Origin: Candidatus Magnetominusculus xianensis
Lineage (GTDB): Bacteria; Nitrospirota; Thermodesulfovibrionia; Thermodesulfovibrionales; Magnetobacteriaceae
Length of the DNA stretch: 64,000 nucleotides
Assembly: GCA_001541255.1 (NCBI GenBank)
Contig: LNQR01000056.1
Location: forward strand, 1-64,000
Reading direction: 5' to 3'
Position numbers and translations under genes: made by a program. A model generated the notes under the pieces. It saw nothing but the letters and a program-made list of their open reading frames with translations. It was not told the DNA's origin and ran no database searches. Below are positions 34,999 to 44,666 of the stretch, one piece after another. Within the stretch, counting starts at the first letter, position 1. The number at the start of each line of letters is the position of its first letter.

Positions 34999-35856
34999 TC
35001 AATCAACCTCAATATTATCAATCAGCCTCGTGCTGCCTATCTTGAGCGCCACTGCGATTAACACCCGCTGCCCTTCGGTTATTCCGCCAGTTTTTATCTC
35101 ATCAAGCGTATTGGGGTCATAGGCCGAGGCATATTGAATCTCTGTAAGGGTCTTCATTTCTGAAAGTGATTCTTTAAGTATTTGGGCAATTGCATTTGTC
35201 TTCAGTGAGTTATCATTTACGGATTTCGCGGCCTCAGTTAATGCCTTATAGATGAGCGGGGCCTCAAGGCGCTCCTCTGTTGACAGGTAGGCGTTTCTTG
35301 AACTCATTGCAAGACCGTCATGCTCTCTTATAGTTGGGCATAGCACGATTTCCAAATCAAGATTCAGGTCGGCTGTCATTTTCTTTATCACCACGCACTG
35401 CTGGTAGTCCTTAAGGCCAAAATACGCCCTTGTCGGCATAACCGCATTAAAGAGTTTTAACACCACAGTTGCCACACCTGCAAAATGACCGGGCCTGAAC
35501 TGGCCGCAGAGTTTCTCTGACAGACCCCTGACCTCTACATATGTCTTATATCCATCGGGATAGACGCTGTCAACTCCGGGCAAAAACACCGCGTCCACTG
35601 AAAGACCGCTGAGTTTCTCTATGTCCCCGTCATAGTCTCTGGGGTAGCGGTTGAAGTCTTCGCCCGCTGAAAATTGTGTGGGGTTTACGAATATGCTCAC
35701 TACGGTAACGTCGTTTGCTTTAACAGAGTCTCTGACTATACTTAAGTGTCCATCATGAAGGGCGCCCATAGTGGGTACAAAACCTATAGTCTTGCCTGAG
35801 AGCTTGCAGCCCTTTGAGAATTGTTGCATCTCAGAAATCGTGCGGATTAGCTGCAT
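34999..35856 (-). CDS. panC: pantothenate synthetase
   Basis: The 285-residue enzyme joins pantoate and beta-alanine with ATP, a step of coenzyme A synthesis. It has the HIGH-type motif PTMGALHDGHLSI (28-40), the VSIFVNPTQF and GLKDYQQ motifs, and MSSRNAYLS with the KMSKS-equivalent serine. It lies 3 nt downstream of the second M16 gene. No panB or panD is in the window. Confidence 0.96.
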   Translation of the reverse strand: MQLIRTISEMQQFSKGCKLSGKTIGFVPTMGALHDGHLSIVRDSVKANDVTVVSIFVNPTQFSAGEDFNRYPRDYDGDIEKLSGLSVDAVFLPGVDSVYPDGYKTYVEVRGLSEKLCGQFRPGHFAGVATVVLKLFNAVMPTRAYFGLKDYQQCVVIKKMTADLNLDLEIVLCPTIREHDGLAMSSRNAYLSTEERLEAPLIYKALTEAAKSVNDNSLKTNAIAQILKESLSEMKTLTEIQYASAYDPNTLDEIKTGGITEGQRVLIAVALKIGSTRLIDNIEVD

Positions 35857-35859
35857 AGT

Positions 35860-37239
35860 CTATTTATAATCCGAATTCAGGCCAATCTTTTCCTGATTAC
35901 CGACTATGACCAACCGGTAGTTAGTATTGCTGAGCAGATATTTTTGTGCCGCACGCCTTACGTCTTCTTTTGTTATGGCATTTATAATACCAGGGTATTT
36001 CTTGTCAAAATCAGTGCCGAGGCCATAGAACTCAACCTGTGCCATGAACATAGAAATCTTATCCATCGTATCAAGTTTACGCGGGAAACTGCCTGTTAAA
36101 TAAGCCTTTGCCCCGCTTAGTTCCTCGTCTGTGACCACACCTTCTTTCATATTTTTTATCTGTTTTAGTATCTCTTCAACAGCAACATTGGTAAACTCAT
36201 TTTTAGTCTGAATGACGACCTGAAAATCCCCGGCATATTTAAATGAGGCAAAGTGGCTGTGAATATCATAGGCCAGCCCAAGGTTGTCACGTATTGACTT
36301 GACCATTCTGGAGGCAAACCCACCGCCGCCGAGGATATAGTTCATCACAGCGACGGAGTAAAAGTCAGGGTTATCTCTTTTTATTCCCGCACCACCAAGT
36401 ATAATATTTGCCTGCTGCGTGTCTCTGTTAATGAGGACGGCCTTTTTAGCGACGTGTTTTGGCAGCTCTGCAACTGCCCTCTTTTTCACCGGCTTGTTTG
36501 ACCAACCTGCCCGTTCTGATAAATATTTGTCAATCAGTGCCATCAGTTCCTCATAACTAATATCCCCTGCTACAGATAAAATGCTCCCTGAAGGGACATA
36601 GAAGTCGCTGTGAAAGTTTACTAAATCGTCCCGTTTTATCATATCTATTGTCTCAGGGGCTCCCTCGCTTACACGCCCGTAGGGGAATTTACCAAACACC
36701 TCGCTAAGAAATGCCTTATTAGCGGTATACGCCGGGGATTCCTCTTTATGCATAATGCCGCCCTTTACGAGTTCTTTCTTCTGCCTTAGCTCTGCCTCTG
36801 TGAATGCTGGGTTTAAGACACAGTCTGCCAGGATTTCAAACATAGCGTGGAGGTCTTTCCTGAGTACTGAAAGGCCAACTGCCGTATAGTCAGAGGTCAA
36901 GGTCGCCTCTATCGAAGCCCCGGTGAATTCTATCTCTTCGTGGATTTCCTTTGATGTCCTTTTCTTAGTGCCTTCGGTGAGCATCTGCGCGGTCAGATTC
37001 GCAAGCCCCGCCAGACGTGTTGGCTCATCAAGTTTCGAGGCATTTATTAACAGCGACATCCTCACAACCGGAAGGTTATGCCTCTGCGCATAAAGTACAA
37101 CAAGCCCGTTAGGCATTACCACCCTGCGCATGTCTATGGCAAAGGCGTTGACAGAAAACAGGGATACCGTAACCGCCAAAAGTGCTGCCAGTGCTATTAT
37201 TTTAATTCTGCCGATTGTCAATTTTACCTCCGTAGTCAT
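35860..37239 (-). CDS. M16-family peptidase-like subunit without the zinc site
   Basis: The 459-residue secreted protein (signal segment about 10-32) has the two-domain M16 fold, but at the position of the HxxEH zinc motif it reads LANLTAQML, so it is catalytically dead. It keeps the C-terminal glycine-rich GGGGFASRM and R/Y region typical of the non-catalytic partner. Together with the active gene 2 nt upstream it should form a heterodimeric periplasmic zinc protease like the PqqL/YmxG-type pairs. Confidence 0.9.
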   Translation of the reverse strand: MTTEVKLTIGRIKIIALAALLAVTVSLFSVNAFAIDMRRVVMPNGLVVLYAQRHNLPVVRMSLLINASKLDEPTRLAGLANLTAQMLTEGTKKRTSKEIHEEIEFTGASIEATLTSDYTAVGLSVLRKDLHAMFEILADCVLNPAFTEAELRQKKELVKGGIMHKEESPAYTANKAFLSEVFGKFPYGRVSEGAPETIDMIKRDDLVNFHSDFYVPSGSILSVAGDISYEELMALIDKYLSERAGWSNKPVKKRAVAELPKHVAKKAVLINRDTQQANIILGGAGIKRDNPDFYSVAVMNYILGGGGFASRMVKSIRDNLGLAYDIHSHFASFKYAGDFQVVIQTKNEFTNVAVEEILKQIKNMKEGVVTDEELSGAKAYLTGSFPRKLDTMDKISMFMAQVEFYGLGTDFDKKYPGIINAITKEDVRRAAQKYLLSNTNYRLVIVGNQEKIGLNSDYK

Positions 37240-37241
37240 AG

Positions 37242-38567
37242 TTATTCTTCTGGTATCAATATGCCAACTGTCGAATTCTGGGGGGTGAAGTACTTTTTTG
37301 CCACTGCCTGTACGTCTGCAGGGGTCACTTTTGCCACACCATCGAGGTATTTGTCCTTAAGGCGCCAGCTGCCAAGTAACTCGAACATGCCGAGGAGTTC
37401 GCCCTGAAAGAACAGAGAATCCTGTCCCATGACAAATGTTGCCTCTATCTGATTTTTTGCCTTTTTTACTTCTCGCTCCGTTGGCGGCGCTGCTGTAATC
37501 CCCTCTATCTCCTTAAACATAGCTGTCTCAAGTTTGTTTATGTCGGCAGCTGGCGTCCCCCCCCAATAAAATAAATAAGCGTCTTTGTGTATTCCGCTAT
37601 AATTGGCGAAGGCGTTTATGGCCAGCTTTTCCTTCTTTACTATTGACTGATAGAGCCTGCCGCTTTTGCCTGAGAATATCTGCGACAACACGTCAAGGGC
37701 ATAGGCGTCAGTATGGGGAACAGACGGGACGTGGTATGCGATGATGATTAAGGGCAGTTTAGCCTGTTTTTTTACAGTCAGACGCCTTTGTTCTTTTTGA
37801 ACCGGCTCAGTAGGCACAGAAAGCGCCTTAACCGGAGCAGACGGTATACCCCCGAAGTGTTTGGTTACCAATTTCATTATTTCATCGGAATTTACGTCTC
37901 CTGTAACTACTATGACGGCATTGTTTGGCGCATAGTATGTCTTATAGTATCTCATCAGGTCTTCCCTGCTTAATGAGGCAATATCCCCCATCCAGCCAAT
38001 CACAGGATTGTGATAGGGATGAGTGGTGAATGCCTTTGCCGTTACCTGCTCTAAGAGAAAGTCCTCGGGGTCGTCTTCTATTCTCATCCTGCGCTCTTCC
38101 ATCACAACCTTCTTTTCTGATTCCACATCTTCGGACTTCAGAAACAGATTTATCATCCTGTCTGCCTCCATCTCCACTGACAGATTTATCCTGTCCGATG
38201 CAAGGTTTTGATAATAGACCGTAAAGTCTCTCGTAGTACCGGCATTGTCCACGCCGCCATTTTTCTGCACAAGGTTTGAGAAGACCTTTGAGCCATACTT
38301 TTGCGTACCCTTAAACATCATATGTTCAAGAAAATGGCTCAACCCCGTCTTTCCCTGTGTCTCGTTTATTGACCCTACGTTGTACCAAATCTGAAAGGAT
38401 GCAACCGGTGCCTTATGGTCCTCTGATATCAATACCTTAAGACCGTTGTTAAGCCGGTAGTCTTTTATGCCTGATACAGCCTGAGAACTATCCTTCTGAA
38501 CGGTTACCGGCTGTGTACACGACGCCGGTACAAGCACACATATTAGTATCAATAAGATTCTCTTCAT
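37242..38567 (-). CDS. M16-family zinc metalloprotease, catalytic subunit, lipoprotein
   Basis: The 441-residue protein has a lipobox (LVPAS-C17), so it is probably a periplasm-facing lipoprotein. The inverted zinc motif H78-x2-E81-H82 (SHFLEHMMFKG) and the downstream glutamate in EKKVVMEERR are intact. It digests peptides in the periplasm, probably with the inactive paralog encoded immediately after it. It follows the CNNM/CorC gene by 4 nt. Confidence 0.92.
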   Translation of the reverse strand: MKRILLILICVLVPASCTQPVTVQKDSSQAVSGIKDYRLNNGLKVLISEDHKAPVASFQIWYNVGSINETQGKTGLSHFLEHMMFKGTQKYGSKVFSNLVQKNGGVDNAGTTRDFTVYYQNLASDRINLSVEMEADRMINLFLKSEDVESEKKVVMEERRMRIEDDPEDFLLEQVTAKAFTTHPYHNPVIGWMGDIASLSREDLMRYYKTYYAPNNAVIVVTGDVNSDEIMKLVTKHFGGIPSAPVKALSVPTEPVQKEQRRLTVKKQAKLPLIIIAYHVPSVPHTDAYALDVLSQIFSGKSGRLYQSIVKKEKLAINAFANYSGIHKDAYLFYWGGTPAADINKLETAMFKEIEGITAAPPTEREVKKAKNQIEATFVMGQDSLFFQGELLGMFELLGSWRLKDKYLDGVAKVTPADVQAVAKKYFTPQNSTVGILIPEE

Positions 38568-38571
38568 TACC

Positions 38572-39906
38572 TTACTCCTTTTCCCCGTTTATGGCGTTTT
38601 CCACCATTATTAGATTCTCCTGCTCAAGTATCTCAACCTTCACCTTTGCCACACGCGTATGAACCATCTCAAGAATGGTTATCTTCATCCCATCAAGCTC
38701 AATTATTTCACCGCCTTCGGGGATTTTCTGCAAATGCGTCACAACAAACCCGCCCAGCGTGTCGTACTGCGGTGACTCAGGGATTTCAATGTTAAAGTCT
38801 TCCTTTAAGTCCCTGATATTTATCGAGGCATAGATGATATAAACACCCAGGCCTATGCTTATAACAGGCCTTTCTGTGTCGTGTTCGTCCCTGATTTCAC
38901 CAACGATTTCCTCAAGCAGGTCTTCTATTGTCACAATCCCCGTTACCGTGCCGTGTTCGTTTACTGCAATGGCCATGTGTGTGTGTTTTTTCTGCATTTC
39001 GCTCAATAAATGGCTTATCATCATCGTCTCCGGCACGTAAAAAGGCGGTCTCAGGACTTTCCTGATAATTATCTCCCTGTTTTGAGTGAGCAGCTTAAAC
39101 ACGTCCTTTGCGTGAAGGATTCCCTTTATGTTGTTTAACTCCTTGTTATAGACGGGATAGCGTGAGTACTGTTCCTCGGAAATCAGCCGAAGCACATCCT
39201 CAAGCGGCTCGTCTAATGAAATGGTAACAACACGGCCAGTTGGAACCATAACCTCTTTGACAGATATATCGGTAAACTCAAACACGCTGTGAATTAGTTC
39301 CTGCTCTGCAGGCTCAAATATCCCCCTGTCTTTGCCTTCTTTAATCAGCAGTTTAATCTCCTCATGCGAGATATATGCCCGCTGCGTAAAGGCAGTCTTA
39401 CCGAAGGGTCTTAAGATTACATTCGCGCTCTTTGTCAGAATCCCTACGATAACAGAACTGATTCTTGAAAAATATGTTATCGGCCTGGCAGCCAGAAGCG
39501 CGATTCTCTCAGGGTACATCAGTGCAATGGTCTTTGGCACAAGCTCGCCAAGTATTAATGAAAAATACCCTATGACAGCTACAACTAACGCTATCGCTAT
39601 CGGCTCTGCCGACACGGAAATATATTTAAATGGTATGGACGCAATTAGAGGCTTAAACACCTCCACAGCCATAGCACCGCCAAGGGTAGATGAGACCGCC
39701 GAGCCGATTGTAACGCCGATTTGCACCGTAGCAAGAAATCTGTCAGGGTTTTCCTTAAGCTCCAGCAGCGCCTTTGCATTTGTGCTGCCCTCTTTGAGGA
39801 AGGTCTCAATTATAGACTTACGGGCAGTTATGACGGCTATCTCGGAGGCCGCAAATAAGCCGCTGAAAAAGATAAACGCCAGTATCAGTATAAGATTAAG
39901 CCACAT
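38572..39906 (-). CDS. CNNM/CorC-family (hemolysin C-like) membrane protein
   Basis: The 444-residue protein has a DUF21 (CNNM) membrane domain (about 1-190; SGLFAASEIAVITARKS), two CBS domains (about 210-340; MVPTGRVVTISLDEP, EHGTVTGIVTIEDLLEEIVGEIRDEHD) and a C-terminal CorC_HlyC domain. Members are proposed magnesium or cobalt transporters or their regulators; CBS domains would sense adenine nucleotides. It is the first gene of the long minus-strand run that continues through the M16 genes, panC and recQ. Confidence 0.9.
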   Translation of the reverse strand: MWLNLILILAFIFFSGLFAASEIAVITARKSIIETFLKEGSTNAKALLELKENPDRFLATVQIGVTIGSAVSSTLGGAMAVEVFKPLIASIPFKYISVSAEPIAIALVVAVIGYFSLILGELVPKTIALMYPERIALLAARPITYFSRISSVIVGILTKSANVILRPFGKTAFTQRAYISHEEIKLLIKEGKDRGIFEPAEQELIHSVFEFTDISVKEVMVPTGRVVTISLDEPLEDVLRLISEEQYSRYPVYNKELNNIKGILHAKDVFKLLTQNREIIIRKVLRPPFYVPETMMISHLLSEMQKKHTHMAIAVNEHGTVTGIVTIEDLLEEIVGEIRDEHDTERPVISIGLGVYIIYASINIRDLKEDFNIEIPESPQYDTLGGFVVTHLQKIPEGGEIIELDGMKITILEMVHTRVAKVKVEILEQENLIMVENAINGEKE

Positions 39907-39908
39907 TA

Positions 39909-39947
39909 GTTATATTCCCGGGTTATATTCCCGGGTTATATTACCGG
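39909..39947. repeat. three 13-bp tandem repeats
   Basis: Three adjacent 13-bp units (GTTATATTCCCGG twice, then GTTATATTACCGG) lie directly upstream of the CNNM/CorC start on its 5' side. They could bind a regulator or mark slippage; no function is established. Confidence 0.6.
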
Positions 39948-40169
39948 TTATCATCACATAAGCCGGAATATTTATGTCTACCGGCATGTTTACCACAACG
40001 CCTAAAGCAGCCTGGCAGCTCATCTCTTAATTTCATTAAAGGCTTTTTTATCAGAGACATCTTTATTAACAGCATTTACTTACACTGTATCAGCATATGA
40101 TTATACCAAAGTCAAAGAGTTTAGTCTATAACATTTTTTATATACATCTTATCTACATTAGGCAGCGCC

Positions 40170-40916
40170 TCAACGCCCTATCGCAGGAGGAGGCATCATA
40201 GCTGTGGATTGTTTTGCTCCAGGATTCTGAGGGGCAGCCGGAGGAGGCATGGGAAGTGCCGGTGGGGAGGGTAACTGAGCCGTTTGAGGGGGGGATGGCA
40301 TATGAGCCGTTTGAGGATTAGACACCGGCGGCATAGGCATAAGTGGATGGCCTGGCGGCTGCGGTGTGGCAGTGGCAGTTTTTGTCGATTCGCCTGACTG
40401 CCTTACCTTTTTCTTCACAAAGTCAAATACCTTTACAATCAGTTTACTACCGTCTTTTGTGAATTCCACGTATTCAGGTGTAATAGCATTGACCGTATAA
40501 CCGCTTAGGCTATCCCCTTCATGGACCAGACGCTGCCTTTGCCCCCTGCCTGTTGTAGTGTATGGAGTTTTCTTATCTTCTACGAATGCGGTATTTGCAG
40601 CCCCGGTTATTGTGCCATAGACGATGAATTCGGGCACAGGGAGCTCTGCCTGTTGTTTTACTGGTTTTCTATCCGGATGAAAGAGATTTTTCTCTGTTAC
40701 TACCATATAATCGCCCCGTGCGAGCAGTTTTTTTGCATCGTCGAGCTTTACTTCTTCTGTATTGAGTCTCATTTTTTTATTTGTCGATATCTTTAGGTTG
40801 TCCTTTTCTTTAAATTTATAATATTCATAACCACCCATAAGCAAAATGATGAGAATGAGCGATATATTTAATACATTAAACTGCTCCATGTATTTCATAT
40901 TAACAAAACATCCCAC
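40170..40916 (-). CDS. GspC-like type II secretion protein with proline-rich tail
   Basis: The 248-residue protein has one N-terminal membrane helix (about 12-31), a homology-region domain resembling GspC/PulC (LLARGDYMVVTEKNLFHPDRKP, then a small beta domain with GDSLSGYTVNAI), and an 80-residue Pro/Met/Gln-rich tail instead of a PDZ domain. GspC links the inner-membrane platform to the secretin. The start is a GTG at 40916; an in-frame ATG six codons later (MKYMEQ) is an alternative. The secretin gene lies 4.4 kb away in a separate transcript. Confidence 0.65.
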   Translation of the reverse strand: MGCFVNMKYMEQFNVLNISLILIILLMGGYEYYKFKEKDNLKISTNKKMRLNTEEVKLDDAKKLLARGDYMVVTEKNLFHPDRKPVKQQAELPVPEFIVYGTITGAANTAFVEDKKTPYTTTGRGQRQRLVHEGDSLSGYTVNAITPEYVEFTKDGSKLIVKVFDFVKKKVRQSGESTKTATATPQPPGHPLMPMPPVSNPQTAHMPSPPQTAQLPSPPALPMPPPAAPQNPGAKQSTAMMPPPAIGR

Positions 40917-40921
40917 ATAAA

Positions 40922-41272
40922 TTATTTCTCCCTCTTATTGTCAAGTTCGTACTCGATAAAAGCAAGTTTTTGCGTAAGCTCTTTAATTCGGCTCTTTAAC
41001 TCGGAAATCAGCATAGAAAAATACATAAGAGATACAATTAAGATCAAGATTAGAAAAATAATTATCACAATAGGTGGATACCCGATGCCCAAAAAACGTG
41101 CCAGCGCGTTTATAAACGTATCCGCAAACGCCCCTGCAATTATTATCAGACTCACAACAAACCATAAAATAGAAAGGTCCTCTCTGAACCTCCTCCTCCT
41201 TACCAGCTCAAATATTATAAAAAATATCAAAAGCCCCGTCACTATTATAAATATGCGCGCCCCTAATGACAT
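40922..41272 (-). CDS. DUF2304 membrane protein
   Basis: The 116-residue protein has three predicted membrane helices and the family phrase RFREDLSILWFVVSLIII near residues 26-45. DUF2304 genes nearly always neighbour DPM1-type glycosyltransferases, as here (24 nt downstream of the GT2 gene). They are thought to be membrane partners of lipid-linked sugar transfer. The C-terminus is a short coiled coil. Confidence 0.85.
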   Translation of the reverse strand: MSLGARIFIIVTGLLIFFIIFELVRRRRFREDLSILWFVVSLIIIAGAFADTFINALARFLGIGYPPIVIIIFLILILIVSLMYFSMLISELKSRIKELTQKLAFIEYELDNKREK

Positions 41273-41296
41273 ATCAAACCTCTCTGCGGCATTTTG

Positions 41297-42007
41297 TCAA
41301 TCTCTCCTTAGTACTACCATAATTATCGCAAGAAACATCCTTATCATATATATCAGCGGCTTGATCCCGCTGTGCATCGATACACCGTCTAACCTGTTAA
41401 ACATCTTAACGGGCGTCTCTACTACAATAAATTTTTTCTTATGCAGAAGCATAATCATATTGGCATCAGGGTAGTCCAGTGGAAAGTTATCCCCATGCGA
41501 CAGGTAAGACAGCACAGAGCTGTCCATGAGCTGAAACCCGGAGGTCGGGTCTGTTATCCTCTTGCCCGTATATATACGTATTATAGCAGAGAACAGAGAA
41601 ATCCCCGCCCTTTTCAAAATCCCTGCCTTGTAATCACTCTCAAGAAAGCGGGTTCCAATGACTACGTTTGCACTGTGCTGCGCCCTTGCCGTAAGAAGAT
41701 TTTCTATATAGGCAGGGTCATGCTGACCATCGGCGTCCATCGTTATAACAATGTCATAGTTCTTCTTTAATGCAAACCTGAAGCCAGACTGAAGTGCGCC
41801 GCCGTATCCAAGATTAAAGGCATGATTGATGACATGGGCGCCAAGCCCCCTGGAAATCTCCACAGTGTTGTCGCCCGAGCCATCACTCACTACAAGAATA
41901 TCTGCTTCAGGCGAGGTACGGCGAATCTTTTCTATTACCGTCCCTATAGATTTCTCCTCATTATAGGCCGGTATGATTATCAATATTTTACTCATCTCAG
42001 TAAACAA
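41297..42007 (-). CDS. family 2 glycosyltransferase (DPM1-like)
   Basis: The 236-residue cytoplasmic enzyme has the GT-A fold motifs IIIPAYNEEKSIG, VVSDGSGDNT and the metal-binding DADGQHDP, as in dolichyl/undecaprenyl-phosphate sugar transferases. No C-terminal membrane domain is present; the DUF2304 protein next door may supply membrane attachment. It overlaps the lipid-kinase gene by 11 nt. Confidence 0.9.
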   Translation of the reverse strand: MFTEMSKILIIIPAYNEEKSIGTVIEKIRRTSPEADILVVSDGSGDNTVEISRGLGAHVINHAFNLGYGGALQSGFRFALKKNYDIVITMDADGQHDPAYIENLLTARAQHSANVVIGTRFLESDYKAGILKRAGISLFSAIIRIYTGKRITDPTSGFQLMDSSVLSYLSHGDNFPLDYPDANMIMLLHKKKFIVVETPVKMFNRLDGVSMHSGIKPLIYMIRMFLAIIMVVLRRD

Positions 42008-42878
42008 GCCTCAGTGCCTTCTCAACAATATCCACTTCCAGAGGCGTCCTGCCAAGGTAATCCCCATCGACATGGACATGAAATGAACCGGTGTCTACTA
42101 TCATTTTACTAAACTCAACTTGCTCCACATATTTAGATTTACCAGAGGCGTGTCTGCCAAGAAATACATCAGCCACTGCCGTAAGCAGCTCTAATCTGTC
42201 CGAATAACGAAATATCGTGGCATAGAGGCTGGGCCTTCTAATGTCAGCCCTTGGGGCCATGAGAAGGTTGCCCCCATAACACGCACCATTGCTTATTATA
42301 ACCGTATTACAGGCAATAACACCACTATCTATTGACATGTTCATTTTATCGAATTTTTCGTTAACTATGCAGTTTACACCACTCAGTATATAAGCGCCAA
42401 TACCGGCGTATGCCTTCAGCCGTCTGTTAAGGCCGTAGACTGCCGCCGCGTCAAGCCCGGCACCGGCCATTTCAATAAAATATCTTATCTGCCCCTGCAT
42501 CTTTATCCTGCCAAGTGCAACATCATGCGTTGTGCCGTTAATCAGCCTCCTGACAGCGTCCCTGATGCCGCCCTTTAGCCCAAGGTCATTACACAGCACA
42601 CTAGAAGTACCAAAAGGCAGCACCCCAACCCGCGTCTGTGAATATGCCGCCGCGTTAGCCACCTCGTTAATAGTGCCGTCACCACCGGCTGAGACTATCA
42701 TAGAGTATGCCTCTTTTACCGCCTGTCTTGTTCTGGATTCTGCATCACCGGTTTTTTTCGTAAAGTATACATCGACACTGAATCCACCCTCTTTAAACGT
42801 GTCTACGGCTGTCTGGAGCCTTTCTGGTTTAAACGTCCCCGCTTTTGGATTAACTATTATCAGTACCGGTAAGCTCAT
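41997..42878 (-). CDS. diacylglycerol/sphingosine kinase-like lipid kinase
   Basis: The 293-residue protein has the catalytic nucleotide loop IVSAGGDGTINEVANA (about 61-76) and the LPFGTSSVL motif, typical of the YegS/DgkB lipid kinase superfamily. It probably phosphorylates diacylglycerol or a related lipid at the inner membrane. It overlaps bioW by 29 nt and the glycosyltransferase gene by 11 nt. The C-terminal HVDGDYLG strand is intact. Confidence 0.88.
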   Translation of the reverse strand: MSLPVLIIVNPKAGTFKPERLQTAVDTFKEGGFSVDVYFTKKTGDAESRTRQAVKEAYSMIVSAGGDGTINEVANAAAYSQTRVGVLPFGTSSVLCNDLGLKGGIRDAVRRLINGTTHDVALGRIKMQGQIRYFIEMAGAGLDAAAVYGLNRRLKAYAGIGAYILSGVNCIVNEKFDKMNMSIDSGVIACNTVIISNGACYGGNLLMAPRADIRRPSLYATIFRYSDRLELLTAVADVFLGRHASGKSKYVEQVEFSKMIVDTGSFHVHVDGDYLGRTPLEVDIVEKALRLVY

Positions 42879-43644
42879 GTAACTCCTTTATACCATTAAT
42901 ACCGCCGAACTTATCAATCATCACCGGCGTATGCCGTAGATAGTCTGTCAGGGCGTTAATATCTGCCCCCCTTTCAATAAATAATACGCGCCCGCCTTTA
43001 GCGTCCCCTTCCCTTTTAATATGTGGGATTCTTATGTAGCCCATCTCGCGGCTGCTCACGTATCCCGTCGTATAGTCTGGATTGTCAGAGATACAGAGCT
43101 CTGCTGATACGCCCTCACATGAGGCGGTCTTAGAGGCAAGAACAACGGCCTCAAGCACGCGCGTCTGCCGCACGAGCCCGGCGTCTGCGGCAATAAACTC
43201 TGCAATGGCCTTGTCTTCTATTCCAAAGCGGCTTACCCTGATGCCGCCTGGGGATTCGAGATCGAGCCTTTCTCCAGTAGTGGACTCAACAAGGGCTGCA
43301 CCGCCAAGCTGCGAAGCGCCTTCGATTATATTCAGGGCAGCAGAGACTGCTTCAGCGCTGATACCCGCACAGGTTAATAGCGCGTGGACGGCGCCGCGAG
43401 CGGCCATTTCGTCTGAAATCCTGCATGTAGTAATTGGCAGTGTTGATATTTTCATCACAACGCAATCGATTTTTTCGATTGTCACAGTAATGCTGTCGGG
43501 CTTACCGCGCGAGTGATTAAGCGCCCTGTGAATAAGGGCGATTGTATTGTCGCCGATTAGTCCTTCGTTATAGATACCCTCGGCCCCGGATATGTGCCGC
43601 CCGCCGCAAGATGCCCTCATGCGAATGCTGTATTGTGTTGTCAT
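42850..43644 (-). CDS. bioW: 6-carboxyhexanoate-CoA ligase (pimeloyl-CoA synthetase)
   Basis: The 264-residue protein matches BioW from the start (YSIRMRASCGGRHISGAEGI). It keeps the conserved GIRVSRFG and the C-terminal GGRVLFIERGAD element. BioW activates free pimelate with ATP and CoA for biotin synthesis, replacing the BioC/BioH route. It overlaps bioB by 4 nt (ATGA), confirming the assignment by context. BioF, BioA and BioD are not in the window. Confidence 0.92.
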   Translation of the reverse strand: MTTQYSIRMRASCGGRHISGAEGIYNEGLIGDNTIALIHRALNHSRGKPDSITVTIEKIDCVVMKISTLPITTCRISDEMAARGAVHALLTCAGISAEAVSAALNIIEGASQLGGAALVESTTGERLDLESPGGIRVSRFGIEDKAIAEFIAADAGLVRQTRVLEAVVLASKTASCEGVSAELCISDNPDYTTGYVSSREMGYIRIPHIKREGDAKGGRVLFIERGADINALTDYLRHTPVMIDKFGGINGIKELHELTGTDNS

Positions 43645-44666
43645 GAATATCTCAGCCCCAGTGTGTCTATTAAGTTGAGGTCGTCTGCCTCTGCCCGTCC
43701 CATTGTGGTAAGATAATTACCGATGAGAAGGCCATCGGCACCGGCCATAAATATAAGTGAATTCAACTGGCCGAGGGTTTGAAGCCTGCCGCCGCATATT
43801 CGTATTTCTTTATCGGGAAGAATGAACCTGTAAATGGCAATAATTTTCAGCGCTTCAAGGGGGTCAAGCGTGGGTTTACCTCCCATTTTCGTACCCTCAA
43901 TCGGCGTAAGAAAATTAACAGGCACTGAGTCCACCTCCAAATCCCTGAGTAAGAATGCCATATCAAGCCTGTCCGCCCACTGCTCACCCATGCCAAATAT
44001 CCCCCCGCTGCAAAGCGAACACCCAGCGGCCTTTACCGTCTCGATAGTGCGTAGTTTATCATTAAATGAATGAGTGGTACAAATCTCGGGGAAAAAAGCG
44101 GGCGATGTCTCAAGATTGTGATGATAGCGGTTAAGACCCGCGTCAATGAGGGCGTCAAGCTGTTCGCCTTCGATAAAGCCCAGAGTGGCACAGGGCAAAA
44201 GTCCGGCTTCTTTGATGGCTGAGACCATAGCGGCAAGCTTACCGACGTCTTTGTCAGAGACGGCGCGGCCGCCTGTGACAACGCAGAAGCGTTTTGATTT
44301 GTGATTACCGGCCTCAATAGCCGCCTTTTTTACAATAGCCGGAGGTTTTAAGGGGTATCTGCCGATTGGGGCAGCACTGATTGATGACTGGGCGCAAAAG
44401 GCACAGTCCTCAGAGCAGCCACCTGCTCTGGCGTTTAATATTGAACAAAGGTCTATGGTATCGCCCCTGAAGTGGTCTCGAATGGAGTTAGCCGCGGCGA
44501 GAAGCTCAAACAATGCAGTGCCGTGGGCGGCAGTAAGCCCTGATGCCTCGTCTTTGTTAATCCTCCCGCCTTCGATAACCTTATCTCTGAGCGCTGAAAT
44601 GACCGTTCGCTTACTGTGCGCTTCCTGTAATTTCACAACCGTAAGTATAGCAATAATTTTGTTCAA
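43641..44666 (-). CDS. bioB: biotin synthase
   Basis: The 341-residue radical-SAM enzyme inserts sulfur into dethiobiotin. The cluster motif C84-x3-C88-x2-C91 (GGCSEDCAFCAQSS), the HNLETS region, the CSGGIFGMGE motif and the GGRLQTLG arginine are present. The longest frame opens with TTG at 44666 without a ribosome-binding site. A GTG at 44636, 7 nt after TATACT, gives MKLQEAHSKR and is a plausible alternative. It is the first gene of a six-gene minus-strand run ending at the GspC-like gene. Confidence 0.95.
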   Translation of the reverse strand: MNKIIAILTVVKLQEAHSKRTVISALRDKVIEGGRINKDEASGLTAAHGTALFELLAAANSIRDHFRGDTIDLCSILNARAGGCSEDCAFCAQSSISAAPIGRYPLKPPAIVKKAAIEAGNHKSKRFCVVTGGRAVSDKDVGKLAAMVSAIKEAGLLPCATLGFIEGEQLDALIDAGLNRYHHNLETSPAFFPEICTTHSFNDKLRTIETVKAAGCSLCSGGIFGMGEQWADRLDMAFLLRDLEVDSVPVNFLTPIEGTKMGGKPTLDPLEALKIIAIYRFILPDKEIRICGGRLQTLGQLNSLIFMAGADGLLIGNYLTTMGRAEADDLNLIDTLGLRYS

